Notes under the pieces: generated by a model
Database searches by the model: none
What the model was told of the DNA's origin: nothing
What the model saw: the letters and a program-made list of their open reading frames with translations, nothing else
Assembly (NCBI RefSeq): GCF_030435705.1
Contig: NZ_CP129382.1
Coordinates: 2,389,501 to 2,453,500 of the forward strand
Direction: 5' to 3'
DNA length: 64,000 nt
From: Rhizobium sp. SSA_523
Lineage (GTDB): Bacteria > Pseudomonadota > Alphaproteobacteria > Rhizobiales > Rhizobiaceae
Shown: piece after piece, positions 48,401 through 56,556 of the stretch
Numbering within the stretch: the first letter of the stretch is position 1
How the letters are laid out: the number at the start of each line of letters is the position of its first letter
Position numbers and translations under genes: made by a program

Positions 48401-48572
48401 GTCCATCGGCCGGCGCCTGAACAACCGCACCTATCTGCAGCTGGAACAGGGCGGCAGCGATGGCGGAACCCGCGCAACCATCAATCTCGATATCGGCCGG
48501 GGCCTGAAGCTCAAAGGATCCGCGGGAACGGAAGGCGGCTCTGCCGGCATCTTCTACGAAAAGGAATATTAG
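42474..48572 (+). CDS. tamB: Translocation and assembly module subunit TamB (giant, internally repeated)
   Basis: This 2032-residue AsmA/TamB-family protein has one N-terminal membrane anchor (about 11-35) and a long periplasmic beta-rich body. The C-terminal TamB (DUF490) domain ends FYEKEY. From about residue 870 to 1615 there are seven repeats of 106-108 residues, each opening LPAxLANxxxPxLxAxG. TamB spans the periplasm and may guide lipids or outer-membrane proteins together with TamA. E. coli TamB has about 1260 residues, so this version is much longer. Confidence 0.93.
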   Translation: MSSSSRLTTGIIRIAVAAVALLLVVVTAVVLFFGFVPAGSQLAGRMLSNFLSTPERQIAINGTRGLLTGNLHIDEVALSDTEGVYARAQNILVDWSPLSLLTGTFRADNIKLDQLSIARAPLAVEPPVTQTSSGSSSGFSLPVAVVINSFQLPDIELGANLTGRPFQLSAEGSADATDERVALQLSARRKDAPNAIAKTDLVFAPNQNELKLQALVSEPQGGLLARLLHLPGAPSVALAMDGRGPLSNWTGALRGTVAGKPVISVDGGHQLTPEGAHSIHIEGGGQLAELLPPAIKPLFAERTDIMVTANVAESGRIEIKNGTLTNGAMKLSAAGAVDPSGDNSLTGSLAAANGPVEIQWPLGGAPARISLDKLNFTLTGPAEASRFNATAALSTLSASGATFRQVRLQAESEDLNMVTTAGSIRTRLTAATADFDEPNLDRLIDGPIRLDAPIRLEMPAIGLDAATFESANISGTVSGAFNQSKQTLMGNVRVSLNPNGLPEAAGRYFSDTIGLEGYVDSVIGGRMSLENVVLKSSLIDGHGNIIFDKGRLDGELAGRLADIGRLRKDAKGPVGYDMSFSGPPEALALKAVLNAAELRLSGHLLQAVTTDITGATGPEGLSGNVALAGSIDGKPLRLQTAINQKDGRITLPDLDLNVGENQVSGALSLSDNYLPAGELNFQLPDIALLATLAGQQASGDLQGTVSLANDGGVLASKITATGQALTAQGVTLRAPAIDLASANVMNLQAQGTVKADTFSIGNQTLSGLTLGLTQEANRTSFDLSAAYSNAPLVLAGTLDRNPDASDMALTIERFSAVPQGVPVELTEPARIAISGNTLQFNAIRLTAGGGQIVMEGGSGDQLNLAIRINALPATIANSFVPQLAAGGAIGGVVTVQGTLASPSLRYGLNWDAAAIAQTRSLGLAPATITARGRFEAGTVTVESAGVDVEDQVSATANGTITLAEPGRLDLTVDLSKLSAGLANALRPDLAAEGDVRGTAQVTGSFAAPQARFSLALTNASIAPTRDAEIGPLSATLEGGFADNAIAVDALRISGANGISAEAAGTVSLAGERQLRMEARINALPAALIDIAKADLGAQGVLSGQALVEGTLSRPQAGFTLNWADGSLAQTRAAGLTGLSAEIQGRFAEQTVTLDRGSLTGPQGLSLTASGSAGLAAGAPLAISAEFAQLPASLANVARPDLDARGLLRGSINATGTLAAPSVGYDVQLADGSTAQTRQAGASAIEARMRGSFADGLVTLEETRLTDPSGLSVTATGNIRLRQDQAPLVNVNASIAALPANLANAFVPDLQAGGMISGTVSSSGTPDAPVTQFDLTWRDAKLRQTLSAGLAGLEVQAKGSLDNAVLTLQQASLSGPSGLSAKAQGTIGMAENRALNLTAELSSVPADLANSFLPGIEAGGMISGTASVSGTLSAPAAEYDLRWSQGVIRRQGDSGIGGLNLKTAGRFENGRLTLRDTALTGPEGLSVTAAGSVSFAGDVPQLDLNADINALPARLADAFQPGLGATGTISGRISSLQGSGPGGAFDLTWSGASVAQTRTAGLAPFNIVAEGSVTPQRLQVETRLSGASGLSVTGGGTVGLAGGFPLDLRVQGNLPFALAAAPLASQGFLLQGNGNVNVAIGGTASAPAVTGTATTSGARLIDVRRNLALNNLTANITFNRDTATLSAASAAISTGGRVSVQGTIGLRDGYAADLRIALDNAVYVDGDLVTAKVNGGLTVSGPLLGGLTIGGAVTLVRADITVPATLPSSLAEIDVKHVNAPADVRALLQTLGPQGGGDGTSTGINLDLTLNAPNGIFVRGRGIDAELGGALTIRGNTTAPIVIGAFDLRRGRIVILTKRLDFTEGRITFGGSLVPVIDFTATTSSGQTTITVNVTGQANNPDISFGSSPALPQDEILAQLIFGQSLSRLSALQIAQLADAVSQLAGGGDTSLLQSLRASLGIDDLDIQTDESGQTSVSIGRRLNNRTYLQLEQGGSDGGTRATINLDIGRGLKLKGSAGTEGGSAGIFYEKEY
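45081..47330 (+). repeat. Seven protein-level repeats of 106-108 residues in TamB
   Basis: Successive units begin with LPATIANSFVPQLAAGG, LSAGLANALRPDLAAEG, LPAALIDIAKADLGAQG, LPASLANVARPDLDARG, LPANLANAFVPDLQAGG, VPADLANSFLPGIEAGG and LPARLADAFQPGLGATG. Counted lengths between units are 106, 106, 106, 108, 106 and 107. Each unit also carries a QTR motif and a GLSxTAxG strand. The repetition is at protein level; DNA is diverged. Confidence 0.85.
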
Positions 48573-48782
48573 AGCGCCCCAAGTGCTTTGACGGTTTCAC
48601 CTCCGGCGTGCCGCCACTGAAAAACCTGTTCAGCTTTAAGCAACGAGTTTGCGCTAGTCTTTCCATCACGCGTCCGGTGCCAGCCTTTTGCATCGCCGGC
48701 GCGCTTGAAATTCTGGCTCAGCACGCAGGCGCCGATCGTGGTGCAGCCGCTGCGGTCCGGCATCGGAGAATGGGGAAATTGG

Positions 48783-49262
48783 ATGGCGACCACAATCACT
48801 ACGACCACCTTCGGCGGCGAAACCCTGGAGATCATCGCATTCCGGCTGCATGACCAGGAATTCTGCGTCAAGACGACGACAATCCGGGAAATACGCGGCT
48901 GGGCGCCGTCGACACCCATTCCGCATGCGCCTGCCGATGTGATCGGCGTCATGAACCTGCGCGGCTCGGTCATCCCGATCATCGATCTTGCCTACAAGCT
49001 GGGCATGAAGAGCACGGTTGCCAATGAGCGCTCCGCAATCGTCGTGGCGGAAGTCCATAATATGGTGATCGGCATGCTGGTGGATCGCGTTTCCGACATC
49101 CTCACCATCCCGTCGAGCCAGGTTCAGCCGGTTCCGGAGGTTTCCGCCTCCTTCGACAAGTCCTTCTCCGAAGGCATTATCGCCACGGAAAACGGCATGA
49201 TCTGCTTCCTCAACCTCTCCAAGATGTTCAAGGGCAGCGATCTGGACGATCTCGCCGCCTGA
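48783..49262 (+). CDS. cheW: CheW-like coupling protein
   Basis: This 159-residue protein is a single CheW domain: IIAFRLHDQEFCVKTTTIREI, PHAPADVIGVMNLRGSVIPIIDLAYKLG and MVIGMLVDRVSDILTI are the domain's core strands. CheW links chemoreceptors to the CheA kinase. Length is typical. The ATG at 48783 is chosen from the conserved domain start; the frame opens at 48705. There are no other chemotaxis genes in the window. Confidence 0.9.
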   Translation: MATTITTTTFGGETLEIIAFRLHDQEFCVKTTTIREIRGWAPSTPIPHAPADVIGVMNLRGSVIPIIDLAYKLGMKSTVANERSAIVVAEVHNMVIGMLVDRVSDILTIPSSQVQPVPEVSASFDKSFSEGIIATENGMICFLNLSKMFKGSDLDDLAA

Positions 49263-49414
49263 TGAAGGCGGCTGGCCGACAGGACCGACCCGTCGGCGCG
49301 GCAGATCATCCGGCAAAAGCCAGGGCGGCGGCAAGCGGCCGGACGTGATATTGGATGGCGGCGCTGGACGGCGCTGCCCCGTTTGCATGGGCGAGACAGG
49401 CTGAACCTCCCGGA

Positions 49415-49520
49415 TAGAGCAGGTCCGGCAAAAATGCGTCAGCCGTTTTGCGTCCGGATTGCTAAAAGAACAAAGAGATCAAGAATTTCAGTTGATCCCG
49501 GTTTTACTGGAAATGCTCTG
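49415..49520. repeat. Rhizobial intergenic repeat, copy B
   Basis: Starts TAGAGCAGGTCCGGC and ends GGAAATGCTCT, matching copy A at 21132-21227 over most of its length. The terminal hairpin has decayed (AAGAATTTCAG in place of TAGAGCATTTC). The whole 312-base interval between cheW and the asparaginase gene (49263-49574) holds only this element and short flanks. Confidence 0.8.
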
Positions 49521-49574
49521 CGTCGCAGTTCCGGGCGGCCTGATCCTGCATTGCGCCGGGCGAAGGACATGACA

Positions 49575-50426
49575 ATGCACCTGCTTCTCATCCACACCGG
49601 CGGAACGATCGGCATGGCCGAAGGTCCGAACGGACTGGCCCCTGTCGAAGGCCGTGTCGAGGACGCCATCCGCGACGCGCTGCCTGAGGGCATGTCCCTT
49701 GTGTCGCATGTGTTTCGCCCGCTTCTCGACAGTGCCGATCTCGGACCGCATCACTGGAACGAGATCCTCGATGCCATCCGCGCGCATGCGGGCATGCCGG
49801 TCATCATCACCCATGGCACCGATACCATGGCATTCACCGGCGCGGCGCTCATCCAGGCTCTGGCGGGGGAGGATCGATGCGTGGTGCTGTGCGGCTCCAT
49901 GCTGCCGCTCGGTCAGGGCGGTGATGCGGAGGGCAATCTGTCGCTGGCGATCGATGCTGTCCGCGACAATCGCCCCGGCATCCGGCTCGCTTTCGCCGGC
50001 AGGCTGCTCGAAGCAGGCGGGCTCGTCAAACATGACAGCCATGCCGCCGATAGTTTCCGAACGCAGCCGCAGGCGCAACCCGGCCCGCCCGGGACACGGC
50101 GTTTCGCACAGGATCGCCGTATCGCCATCCTGACCCTGTCGCCTGGCATGCCAGCCGCTGCCCTTGCGGGCGCACTGGACCATCTCGACGCGGCGGTGCT
50201 GCGGGTTTTCGGTTCAGGAACTGCCATGTCGGATCCGCAAATCCTGTCGGCGCTTGACAAGGCCGTCAAGGCAAAAAAGCGCATCCGCGCCGTCAGCCAG
50301 TGCGAGGCTGGTGGCCTGACCCCGGGCGCCTATGCCGCCGGCGCCGGCCTGTGGAGCACGGGGGTGGAAAATGGCGGCCTGGAAACGCCGGAAGCGGCCC
50401 TCATCCATTTGTGGCTGAACACGTAA
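49575..50426 (+). CDS. Type I/II-like asparaginase
   Basis: This 283-residue enzyme probably hydrolyses asparagine to aspartate and ammonia. The two signature motifs are LLLIHTGGTIGMAEG at the N-terminus and ITHGTDTMAFTGAAL near residue 78, each with its catalytic threonine. It is shorter than E. coli AnsA/AnsB (about 330-350), lacking some C-terminal residues; no signal peptide is present, so it is cytosolic. AAGGA lies seven bases before this ATG; another ATG is two codons upstream. Confidence 0.85.
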   Translation: MHLLLIHTGGTIGMAEGPNGLAPVEGRVEDAIRDALPEGMSLVSHVFRPLLDSADLGPHHWNEILDAIRAHAGMPVIITHGTDTMAFTGAALIQALAGEDRCVVLCGSMLPLGQGGDAEGNLSLAIDAVRDNRPGIRLAFAGRLLEAGGLVKHDSHAADSFRTQPQAQPGPPGTRRFAQDRRIAILTLSPGMPAAALAGALDHLDAAVLRVFGSGTAMSDPQILSALDKAVKAKKRIRAVSQCEAGGLTPGAYAAGAGLWSTGVENGGLETPEAALIHLWLNT

Positions 50427-50458
50427 TTTCAGAAATCGATGCCTCCAGGCAAAGAGAA

Positions 50459-50508
50459 GCCGGCGCAAGCGCCGGCCAAAGCGATTAGCAGCCGGCGCAA
50501 GCGCCGGC
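50459..50508. terminator. Duplicated GC-rich hairpins between convergent genes
   Basis: The 18-base palindrome GCCGGCGCAAGCGCCGGC occurs twice (50459-50476 and 50491-50508), 14 bases apart, in the gap between the asparaginase gene and the convergent OFA transporter. Each forms a 7-bp stem with a GCAA tetraloop. A bidirectional terminator or a small repeat unit fits best. No T-tract follows. Confidence 0.6.
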
Positions 50509-50530
50509 TCCTGCGCGATTGCTTCCCGTC

Positions 50531-52183
50531 TCAGCCGAACAGGACGAGGCTGCTCTTCAGCGTCACCCAGACACCCCACAGGAGCGGGATGCCGACGATC
50601 GCCCAGGCAATGGCCGCCTTGGCGTCGAGCGAGCCCTTGCCGATCCCGAAGGACCCGGTCGGGCCGGCATTGGCTGCCGCCGTCTTGGCCTGAAGCGACG
50701 CCACCTCCTCCTCCGACATGAACCATTTCTCCGACAAGGGCTTGATGAAGGCATTCGCCACAAGGCCAAGCGCCAGCATGCCCGCCAGAATATACATGGT
50801 GCTGGTATAGAGGGCCGGTCCCGGCGCCACACCTGCGGCGATCTGGGCCTCGCGGATATAATTGACGACCACGGGCCCGACGATGCCGGCCGTGGCCCAG
50901 GCGGTCAGCAGGCGGCCATGAATGGCCCCGACGAACTGCGTGCCGAATATATCCGCCAGATAGGCGGGAATGGTGGCAAAGCCGCCGCCATACATGGACA
51001 GAATGATGCCGAAGGCGATGACGAACAGCGCCTTCGATCCGAGCGCCGCGAGCGTGGGTGCCGCGGCATAGAGAAGAATGCCGAGGATGAAGAAGCAGAA
51101 ATAGGTATTCTTGCGGCCGATCTTGTCGGACATCGAGGCCCAGAAGAAGCGGCCGCCGATATTGAACAGCGAAAGAAGCCCGGTAAATCCTGCGGCGATC
51201 GCCGCGATCTGCGCCTTCTGGCCCGCATCGAGCTGGGCGAAAGCCACGCCGGGCTGACCGATGAGCGAACCCGCAAAGATCTCCTGCAGCATGGGCGAGG
51301 CCATGCCGATGACACCGATGCCGGCCGACACGTTTAGGCAGAGAACCGCCCAGATCAGCCAGAATTGCGGCGTCTTGTGCGCATCGCGCAGATGGACGTG
51401 GCGATGGGTGATCATGTGGCTTTTGGCCGCCGGCGGTGTCCAGCCCTCGGGCCGCCAGCCAGCGGGCGGAATGCGGTAGCCGAAGGCGCCGCCCATCATG
51501 AAGACGAAGTAGATGATCGCCATGACGACGAAGGTCTGCCAGACGCCGATCGAGACATCCGTCTTGAACGTGTTCATCAACAGGTTGGCGAGCGGCGCAC
51601 CAATCATCGCGCCGCCACCGAAGCCCATGATCGCCATTCCGGTGGCCATGCCGCGCCGGTCGGGAAACCACTTGATCAGTGTCGATACCGGGGAAATATA
51701 GCCGAGGCCAAGACCGATGCCTCCGATGACGCCGGCGCCCAGCCACATCAGCCAGAGCTGGTGGCTCATCACGCCAAGCGCCGCGACAAGAATGCCGCCG
51801 CACCAGCAGCAGGCGGCGACAAAGCCTGCCTTGCGGGGGCCGGCCCTTTCCAGCCAGCCACCCCAGATGGCGGCCGAGCACCCCAGGAGAACGAAGAACA
51901 GCGTGTAGATCCAGCCGAGATCCGCCACGCGCCAATTGCAGGCGGTGGTGAACAAGGCACCGATCAAGGTCAGGCTCGTGCAGCTCGGATCCGGATTCTG
52001 GATCGCCCTGGTCAGCGGCAGCCAGAACACGCTGAAGCCGTAGGCCATGCCGATGCACAGATGGATGGCCAGCGCGGCCGGCGGCACGAGCCACCGATTG
52101 AAACCGGGCTTGGCGATAATTCTCTCTCGATCGAGGATGCCGACTCCCGTCAGATCTCCTCCGCTTACGCCTGCAACTGCCAT
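50531..52183 (-). CDS. OFA family MFS transporter (oxalate/formate antiporter-like)
   Basis: This 550-residue transporter has about twelve hydrophobic segments and the OFA family opening NRWLVPPAALAIHLCIGMAYGFSVFW, followed by FPDRRGMATGMAIMGFGGGAMIGAPL, a typical MFS loop. An extra charged region follows the last TM segments. OFA carriers exchange or import small carboxylates such as oxalate and formate. It lies 184 bases downstream of fdsD on the same strand, so formate or a formate-producing substrate is a sensible inference. The ATG at 52183 begins the family-like sequence. Confidence 0.88.
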   Translation of the reverse strand: MAVAGVSGGDLTGVGILDRERIIAKPGFNRWLVPPAALAIHLCIGMAYGFSVFWLPLTRAIQNPDPSCTSLTLIGALFTTACNWRVADLGWIYTLFFVLLGCSAAIWGGWLERAGPRKAGFVAACCWCGGILVAALGVMSHQLWLMWLGAGVIGGIGLGLGYISPVSTLIKWFPDRRGMATGMAIMGFGGGAMIGAPLANLLMNTFKTDVSIGVWQTFVVMAIIYFVFMMGGAFGYRIPPAGWRPEGWTPPAAKSHMITHRHVHLRDAHKTPQFWLIWAVLCLNVSAGIGVIGMASPMLQEIFAGSLIGQPGVAFAQLDAGQKAQIAAIAAGFTGLLSLFNIGGRFFWASMSDKIGRKNTYFCFFILGILLYAAAPTLAALGSKALFVIAFGIILSMYGGGFATIPAYLADIFGTQFVGAIHGRLLTAWATAGIVGPVVVNYIREAQIAAGVAPGPALYTSTMYILAGMLALGLVANAFIKPLSEKWFMSEEEVASLQAKTAAANAGPTGSFGIGKGSLDAKAAIAWAIVGIPLLWGVWVTLKSSLVLFG

Positions 52184-52367
52184 TGACAATACCTCCCTCT
52201 TGGAATGCCAGGACACACAAATCCGCTCCCGCTCACGCAAGTGAGCAGGCTGTTGAACGGGGCGGGCCGAAAGCGCAGCAAAGGCCAGCGGCATTTCCCT
52301 CTCTGCGTGGAGGATCAGCGGGGAGGATCAGCGGGGCTTCGGGGGCTCCCGCCCGGTCCGCCGCCGA

Positions 52368-52712
52368 TCACGACGCGCCTGCCGGAACGCTGGGCTCCGA
52401 CAAAGATTCTCCCGCGACAGGGCCTCCTCCGCCCGGCGCACCCTGTGCCGCATCCGTCCCCAGGCCGATCGCCTGCGTGGTCGGATCCTGCGGACGTCTG
52501 ATCATCGATGCCGCCTCGATCACCAGCGGCAAAAATCCGCCGGTTCCAGCATCGATCATCTCGAAAAACCGGCGCCGCATCCGCGGCTCCCAGAATTTGT
52601 TGATATGGGTCGCAACCCCCTCCGCCCGGACATCGACGGGCTGCGAGAGGAAGAAGGTGGCAATCTGGTTCGCCATCCGCACCAGCTTCTCATCCGTGTG
52701 ACTCAGCGACAT
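52368..52712 (-). CDS. fdsD: Formate dehydrogenase subunit delta
   Basis: This 114-residue protein contains the FdsD domain: LVRMANQIATFFLSQPVDVRAEGVATHINKFW in the first half as its hallmark region, followed by PRMRRRFFEM. The C-terminal part is Gly/Pro-rich and variable. FdsD helps assemble or stabilise the soluble formate dehydrogenase. It overlaps fdhD by 23 bases and closes the fds operon. Confidence 0.92.
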   Translation of the reverse strand: MSLSHTDEKLVRMANQIATFFLSQPVDVRAEGVATHINKFWEPRMRRRFFEMIDAGTGGFLPLVIEAASMIRRPQDPTTQAIGLGTDAAQGAPGGGGPVAGESLSEPSVPAGAS

Positions 52713-53544
52713 TGCCCGCCTCTCCCATCATCAGCCGGTCCGGCCGTGTGAACACTTCGAATTCCGCGCCGCGCGCAATGCCGATCAACGTCATCCCCGC
52801 CTGCTGCGCCGTCTCGATGGCCAGAGCCGTCGGTGCGGAAATGGCGATCAGGAAGGGGCAGCGAAGCAGGGCCGTCTTCTGCACCATCTCCACCGACAGG
52901 CGGCTGGTCACCACCACCGCGCCTTCATCGGGCCTTCGCTCCGCCCGCAACACGGCACCGCAAAGCTTGTCCAGGGCATTGTGGCGCCCGACATCCTCGC
53001 GGATCGCCAGAAGCGGCTTCTGCCCCTCCGGCACGCGGCCAAGCGCGAGGTAGCCGGCAGCGTGGACGGCCCGGGTCTCCCGGTTGAGATCCTGCCCCTC
53101 GCCCAGCAGGCGCACCGCGTCCGCAACGGCCTGCGGCGTCAGCGCAAACCGCGGTTCGCTCACCTGCGCCACCGTGCGAACGGCCTGCTCGATCGACTCG
53201 ATGCCGCAGAGACCGCAGCCGACGGGGCCCGCCATGCGGCGCCGGCGCGCCGACAGTGCCTCCGCCGTGGCATCCTTGAGGGTGATCTGGATATCGATCC
53301 CGCCACCTGCTTCAATCGGCTCCACGGCAAGAATGTCATCGGCTTTCGTGATGATCTCCTCGGCAAGGGAGAAGCCATAGGCGAAATCCACCAGATCCGC
53401 CGGCGTCGCCATCATCACCGCATGGGTCGAGCCGCCATAGGAAAAGGCAATCGGCACTTCCTCCGGCACGATGCGCCGGCCTTCGGCCAGCACGCCCTGC
53501 CGAAACTGCCACTCGCTGACCCGCAGGCTCTGTCCCTTCTCCAT
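52690..53544 (-). CDS. fdhD: Formate dehydrogenase accessory sulfurtransferase FdhD
   Basis: This 284-residue protein transfers sulfur to the molybdenum cofactor of formate dehydrogenase. The catalytic-cysteine loop is visible as GPVGCGLCGIES near residue 110, and the cofactor-binding EDVGRHNALDKLCGA lies near residue 190. Placement between fdsA and fdsD fixes its client. It starts 9 bases after the fdsA stop. Confidence 0.94.
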   Translation of the reverse strand: MEKGQSLRVSEWQFRQGVLAEGRRIVPEEVPIAFSYGGSTHAVMMATPADLVDFAYGFSLAEEIITKADDILAVEPIEAGGGIDIQITLKDATAEALSARRRRMAGPVGCGLCGIESIEQAVRTVAQVSEPRFALTPQAVADAVRLLGEGQDLNRETRAVHAAGYLALGRVPEGQKPLLAIREDVGRHNALDKLCGAVLRAERRPDEGAVVVTSRLSVEMVQKTALLRCPFLIAISAPTALAIETAQQAGMTLIGIARGAEFEVFTRPDRLMMGEAGNVAESHG

Positions 53545-53553
53545 CTCGCCGCC

Positions 53554-56436
53554 TTACTCCGCCGCTTCGAGTTTGCCGCCAATGCGGCGGGAGCGGCGGC
53601 TGAGTTCCTCGTAATCCTCCTGCCATTCGGTGGGGCCGTTGGAGGGTGAGATCTGCACGGCCGTCACCTTGTATTCCGGGCAATTGGTGGCCCAGTCGGA
53701 GAAGTCCGTGGTGATGACATTGGCCTGCGTATTCGGGTGGTGGAAGGTGGTATAGACCACGCCGGGCGCAACGCGATTGGTAATCAGCGCCCTGAGCGTC
53801 GTCTCGCCGGCGCGGCTCGCCAGCTTCACCCAGTCGCCGTCCTTGATGCCACGCTGCTCGGCATCATGCGGGTGGATCTCCAGCCGGTCTTCCGCATGCC
53901 ATACCACATTCTCGGTGCGACGGGTCTGGGCGCCGACATTATACTGCGACAGGATGCGCCCGGTGGTGAGCAGAAGCGGGAAGCGCGGCCCCGTGCGTTC
54001 ATCCGTCGCGACATACTCGGTCCGGATAAACTTACCCTTACCGCGCACGAAGCCATTGACATGCATGATCGGCGATCCCTCCGGGAAGGCCTCGTTGCAG
54101 GGCCACTGCACCGAACCCTTCTCCTCCAGATAGGCATAGGAGACGCCGGCAAAGCTCGGCGTGGTGGCGGCGATCTCATCCATGATCTGTGCGGGATGCG
54201 CGTAATTCCAGGCAAGGCCCATGGCCTGAGCCAGCTTCTGGGTGACTTCCCAATCCGCATAACCGTTTTTCGGGGTCATGACCTTGCGAACCCGGTTGAT
54301 GCGGCGCTCGGCATTGGTAAATGTGCCGTCCTTCTCGAGGAAGGTCGATCCGGGCAGGAAGACATGCGCGTAATTGGCCGTCTCGTTGAGGAACAGGTCA
54401 TGCACCACGACACATTCCATCGCCGCCAGACCGGCCGACACATGTTTCGTATCCGGATCCGACTGGAGAATATCCTCGCCCTGGATATAGATCCCCTTGA
54501 ACGTGCCATCGACTGCGGCATCCAGCATATTGGGTATCCGCAGGCCCGGTTCATTGTGCAGCGTGACCCCCCACAATTTCTCGAAGGTTTCGCGGGTCGC
54601 GTCGTCGGAAATATGCCGATAGCCCGGCAATTCATGCGGGAAGGATCCCATGTCGCACGAGCCCTGGACATTGTTCTGGCCGCGCAGCGGGTTCACGCCA
54701 ACCCCGGGACGCCCGATATTGCCGGTCGCCATGGCCAGATTGGCGATAGCCATGACGGTGGTGGAGCCCTGGCTGTGCTCGGTCACGCCGAGACCGTAAT
54801 AGATTGCGCCATTGCCGCCCTTGGCATAGAGGCGCGCCGCGCCCCGCAGATCCGCGGCGGGAACACCGGTGAAGCGCTCCGTTTCCTCCGGCGAATGCTG
54901 CGGCTCGGCAACGAAGCCTGCCCAATCCTGAAATTCCGACCAGTCGCACCGCTCGCGGATAAAGGCCTCGTCGAACAGTCCCTCGGTCACGATGACATGG
55001 GCGATGGCGGTCAGCACCGCCACATTGGTGCCCGGCTTCAGCGGCAGATGGAAAGCGGCTTCCACATGCGGGGTGCGCACCAGATCGATCCGGCGCGGAT
55101 CGATCACGATGAGCTTTGCGCCCTGGCGCAGCCGCTTCTTCAGCCTTGAGCCGAAAACCGGATGACCATCCGTCGGATTGGCGCCGATCACCAGCACCAC
55201 ATCCGACTGTTCGACACTGTCGAAATTCTGCGTTCCCGCGGAGGTGCCGAAGGCCTGGCCGAGACCATAGCCGGTCGGTGAATGACAGACTCGCGCGCAG
55301 GTATCGACATTATTGTTGCCGAAGCCTGCCCGGATGAGCTTCTGGACGAGGAACGTTTCTTCATTGGTGCAGCGCGAGGAGGTGATGCCGCCGATCGCTT
55401 CGCGCCCATACTGGTATTGCAGGCGGCGAAATTCGGACGCCACATGCGCAAAGGCCTCGTCCCAAGTGACCTCCCGCCAGGGATCGGTGATCTTCTCGCG
55501 GATCATCGGATTGAGGATGCGATCCTTGTGGCTTGCGTAACCATAGGCGAACCGACCTTTCACGCAGGAGTGGCCGCGATTGGCCTGTCCATCCTTCCAA
55601 GGCACCATGCGCACCAGTTCCTCGCCGCGCATCTCCGCCTTGAAGGAGCAGCCGACGCCGCAATAGGCGCAGGTCGTGACGAGCGAATGCTCGGGCTGGC
55701 CGATCTCGATGACGGATTTCTCGGTCAGCGTGGCGGTCGGGCAGGCCTGCACGCAGGCGCCGCAGGACACGCATTCGGAGGAGAGGAAGGCCTCATGCGC
55801 GCCCGGCGAGACGCGGCTGTCGAAGCCCCGGCCCTCGATCGTCAACGCAAACGTCCCCTGCACCTCCTCGCATGCCCTCACGCAGCGCGAGCAGACGATG
55901 CATTTCGAGGGATCATAGGTGAAATAGGGATTGCTCTCGTCCTTCGGCATCCACTGCGCATTGATCTCACCCACCGGCGAGCGTGGCTTCACATGGTTGT
56001 CGCCCTCGTAGCCATAGCGGACATCGCGCAGGCCGACGGCGCCCGCCATGTCCTGCAATTCGCAATCGCCGTTCGCCGCACAGGTGAGACAGTCGAGCGG
56101 ATGATCGGAAATATAGAGCTCCATCACGCCTTTGCGGATCTGCTTCAGACGCTCCGTCTGCGTGTGGACGACGAGGCCCTGAGCGACAGGCGTGGTGCAG
56201 GAGGCAGGGGTACCGTTGCGGCCCTCCACCTCGATCAGACAGAGGCGGCAGGAGCCGAACGCATCCACCATATCGGTGGCGCAGAGTTTCGGCACCTGGA
56301 TGCCGGCCTCCATCGAGGCGCGCATGATGGATGTGCCGGCCGGCACCGTGATCTCCCGGCCATCAATGGTCAGCGTCACCAGTTCGGCGCTTTTCGACGC
56401 CGGCGTACCGTAATCGATTTCAGGAACGAGGGGCAT
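53554..56436 (-). CDS. fdsA: NAD-dependent formate dehydrogenase alpha subunit
   Basis: This 960-residue catalytic subunit oxidises formate to CO2 at a bis-MGD molybdenum site. In order: an N-terminal [2Fe-2S] domain (CRLCLIEVEG), 4Fe-4S motifs (CIVCSRCVRACEE and CVSCGACVQACP), the cofactor-proximal CAYCGVGC, then the molybdopterin domain. The metal ligand is Cys in RVCHSPTGYG, not selenocysteine. The ATG at 56436 begins the conserved N-terminus. Confidence 0.95.
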   Translation of the reverse strand: MPLVPEIDYGTPASKSAELVTLTIDGREITVPAGTSIMRASMEAGIQVPKLCATDMVDAFGSCRLCLIEVEGRNGTPASCTTPVAQGLVVHTQTERLKQIRKGVMELYISDHPLDCLTCAANGDCELQDMAGAVGLRDVRYGYEGDNHVKPRSPVGEINAQWMPKDESNPYFTYDPSKCIVCSRCVRACEEVQGTFALTIEGRGFDSRVSPGAHEAFLSSECVSCGACVQACPTATLTEKSVIEIGQPEHSLVTTCAYCGVGCSFKAEMRGEELVRMVPWKDGQANRGHSCVKGRFAYGYASHKDRILNPMIREKITDPWREVTWDEAFAHVASEFRRLQYQYGREAIGGITSSRCTNEETFLVQKLIRAGFGNNNVDTCARVCHSPTGYGLGQAFGTSAGTQNFDSVEQSDVVLVIGANPTDGHPVFGSRLKKRLRQGAKLIVIDPRRIDLVRTPHVEAAFHLPLKPGTNVAVLTAIAHVIVTEGLFDEAFIRERCDWSEFQDWAGFVAEPQHSPEETERFTGVPAADLRGAARLYAKGGNGAIYYGLGVTEHSQGSTTVMAIANLAMATGNIGRPGVGVNPLRGQNNVQGSCDMGSFPHELPGYRHISDDATRETFEKLWGVTLHNEPGLRIPNMLDAAVDGTFKGIYIQGEDILQSDPDTKHVSAGLAAMECVVVHDLFLNETANYAHVFLPGSTFLEKDGTFTNAERRINRVRKVMTPKNGYADWEVTQKLAQAMGLAWNYAHPAQIMDEIAATTPSFAGVSYAYLEEKGSVQWPCNEAFPEGSPIMHVNGFVRGKGKFIRTEYVATDERTGPRFPLLLTTGRILSQYNVGAQTRRTENVVWHAEDRLEIHPHDAEQRGIKDGDWVKLASRAGETTLRALITNRVAPGVVYTTFHHPNTQANVITTDFSDWATNCPEYKVTAVQISPSNGPTEWQEDYEELSRRSRRIGGKLEAAE

Positions 56437-56556
56437 GAATGGCCTCCTGTCGGATCTTCTGGACAAATGGTTGATGCGGGCGCGAGGAGCTACCCCCCTC
56501 TGCCCTGCCGGGCGGGCCAGAGGGTATATGCGGGGTCTTGAGCATGCTCTCGCCCA

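Noticed and set aside
53554..56436. Selenocysteine or in-frame TGA in formate dehydrogenase alpha
   Set aside because: The frame is open and the ligand position is Cys in RVCHSPTGYG.
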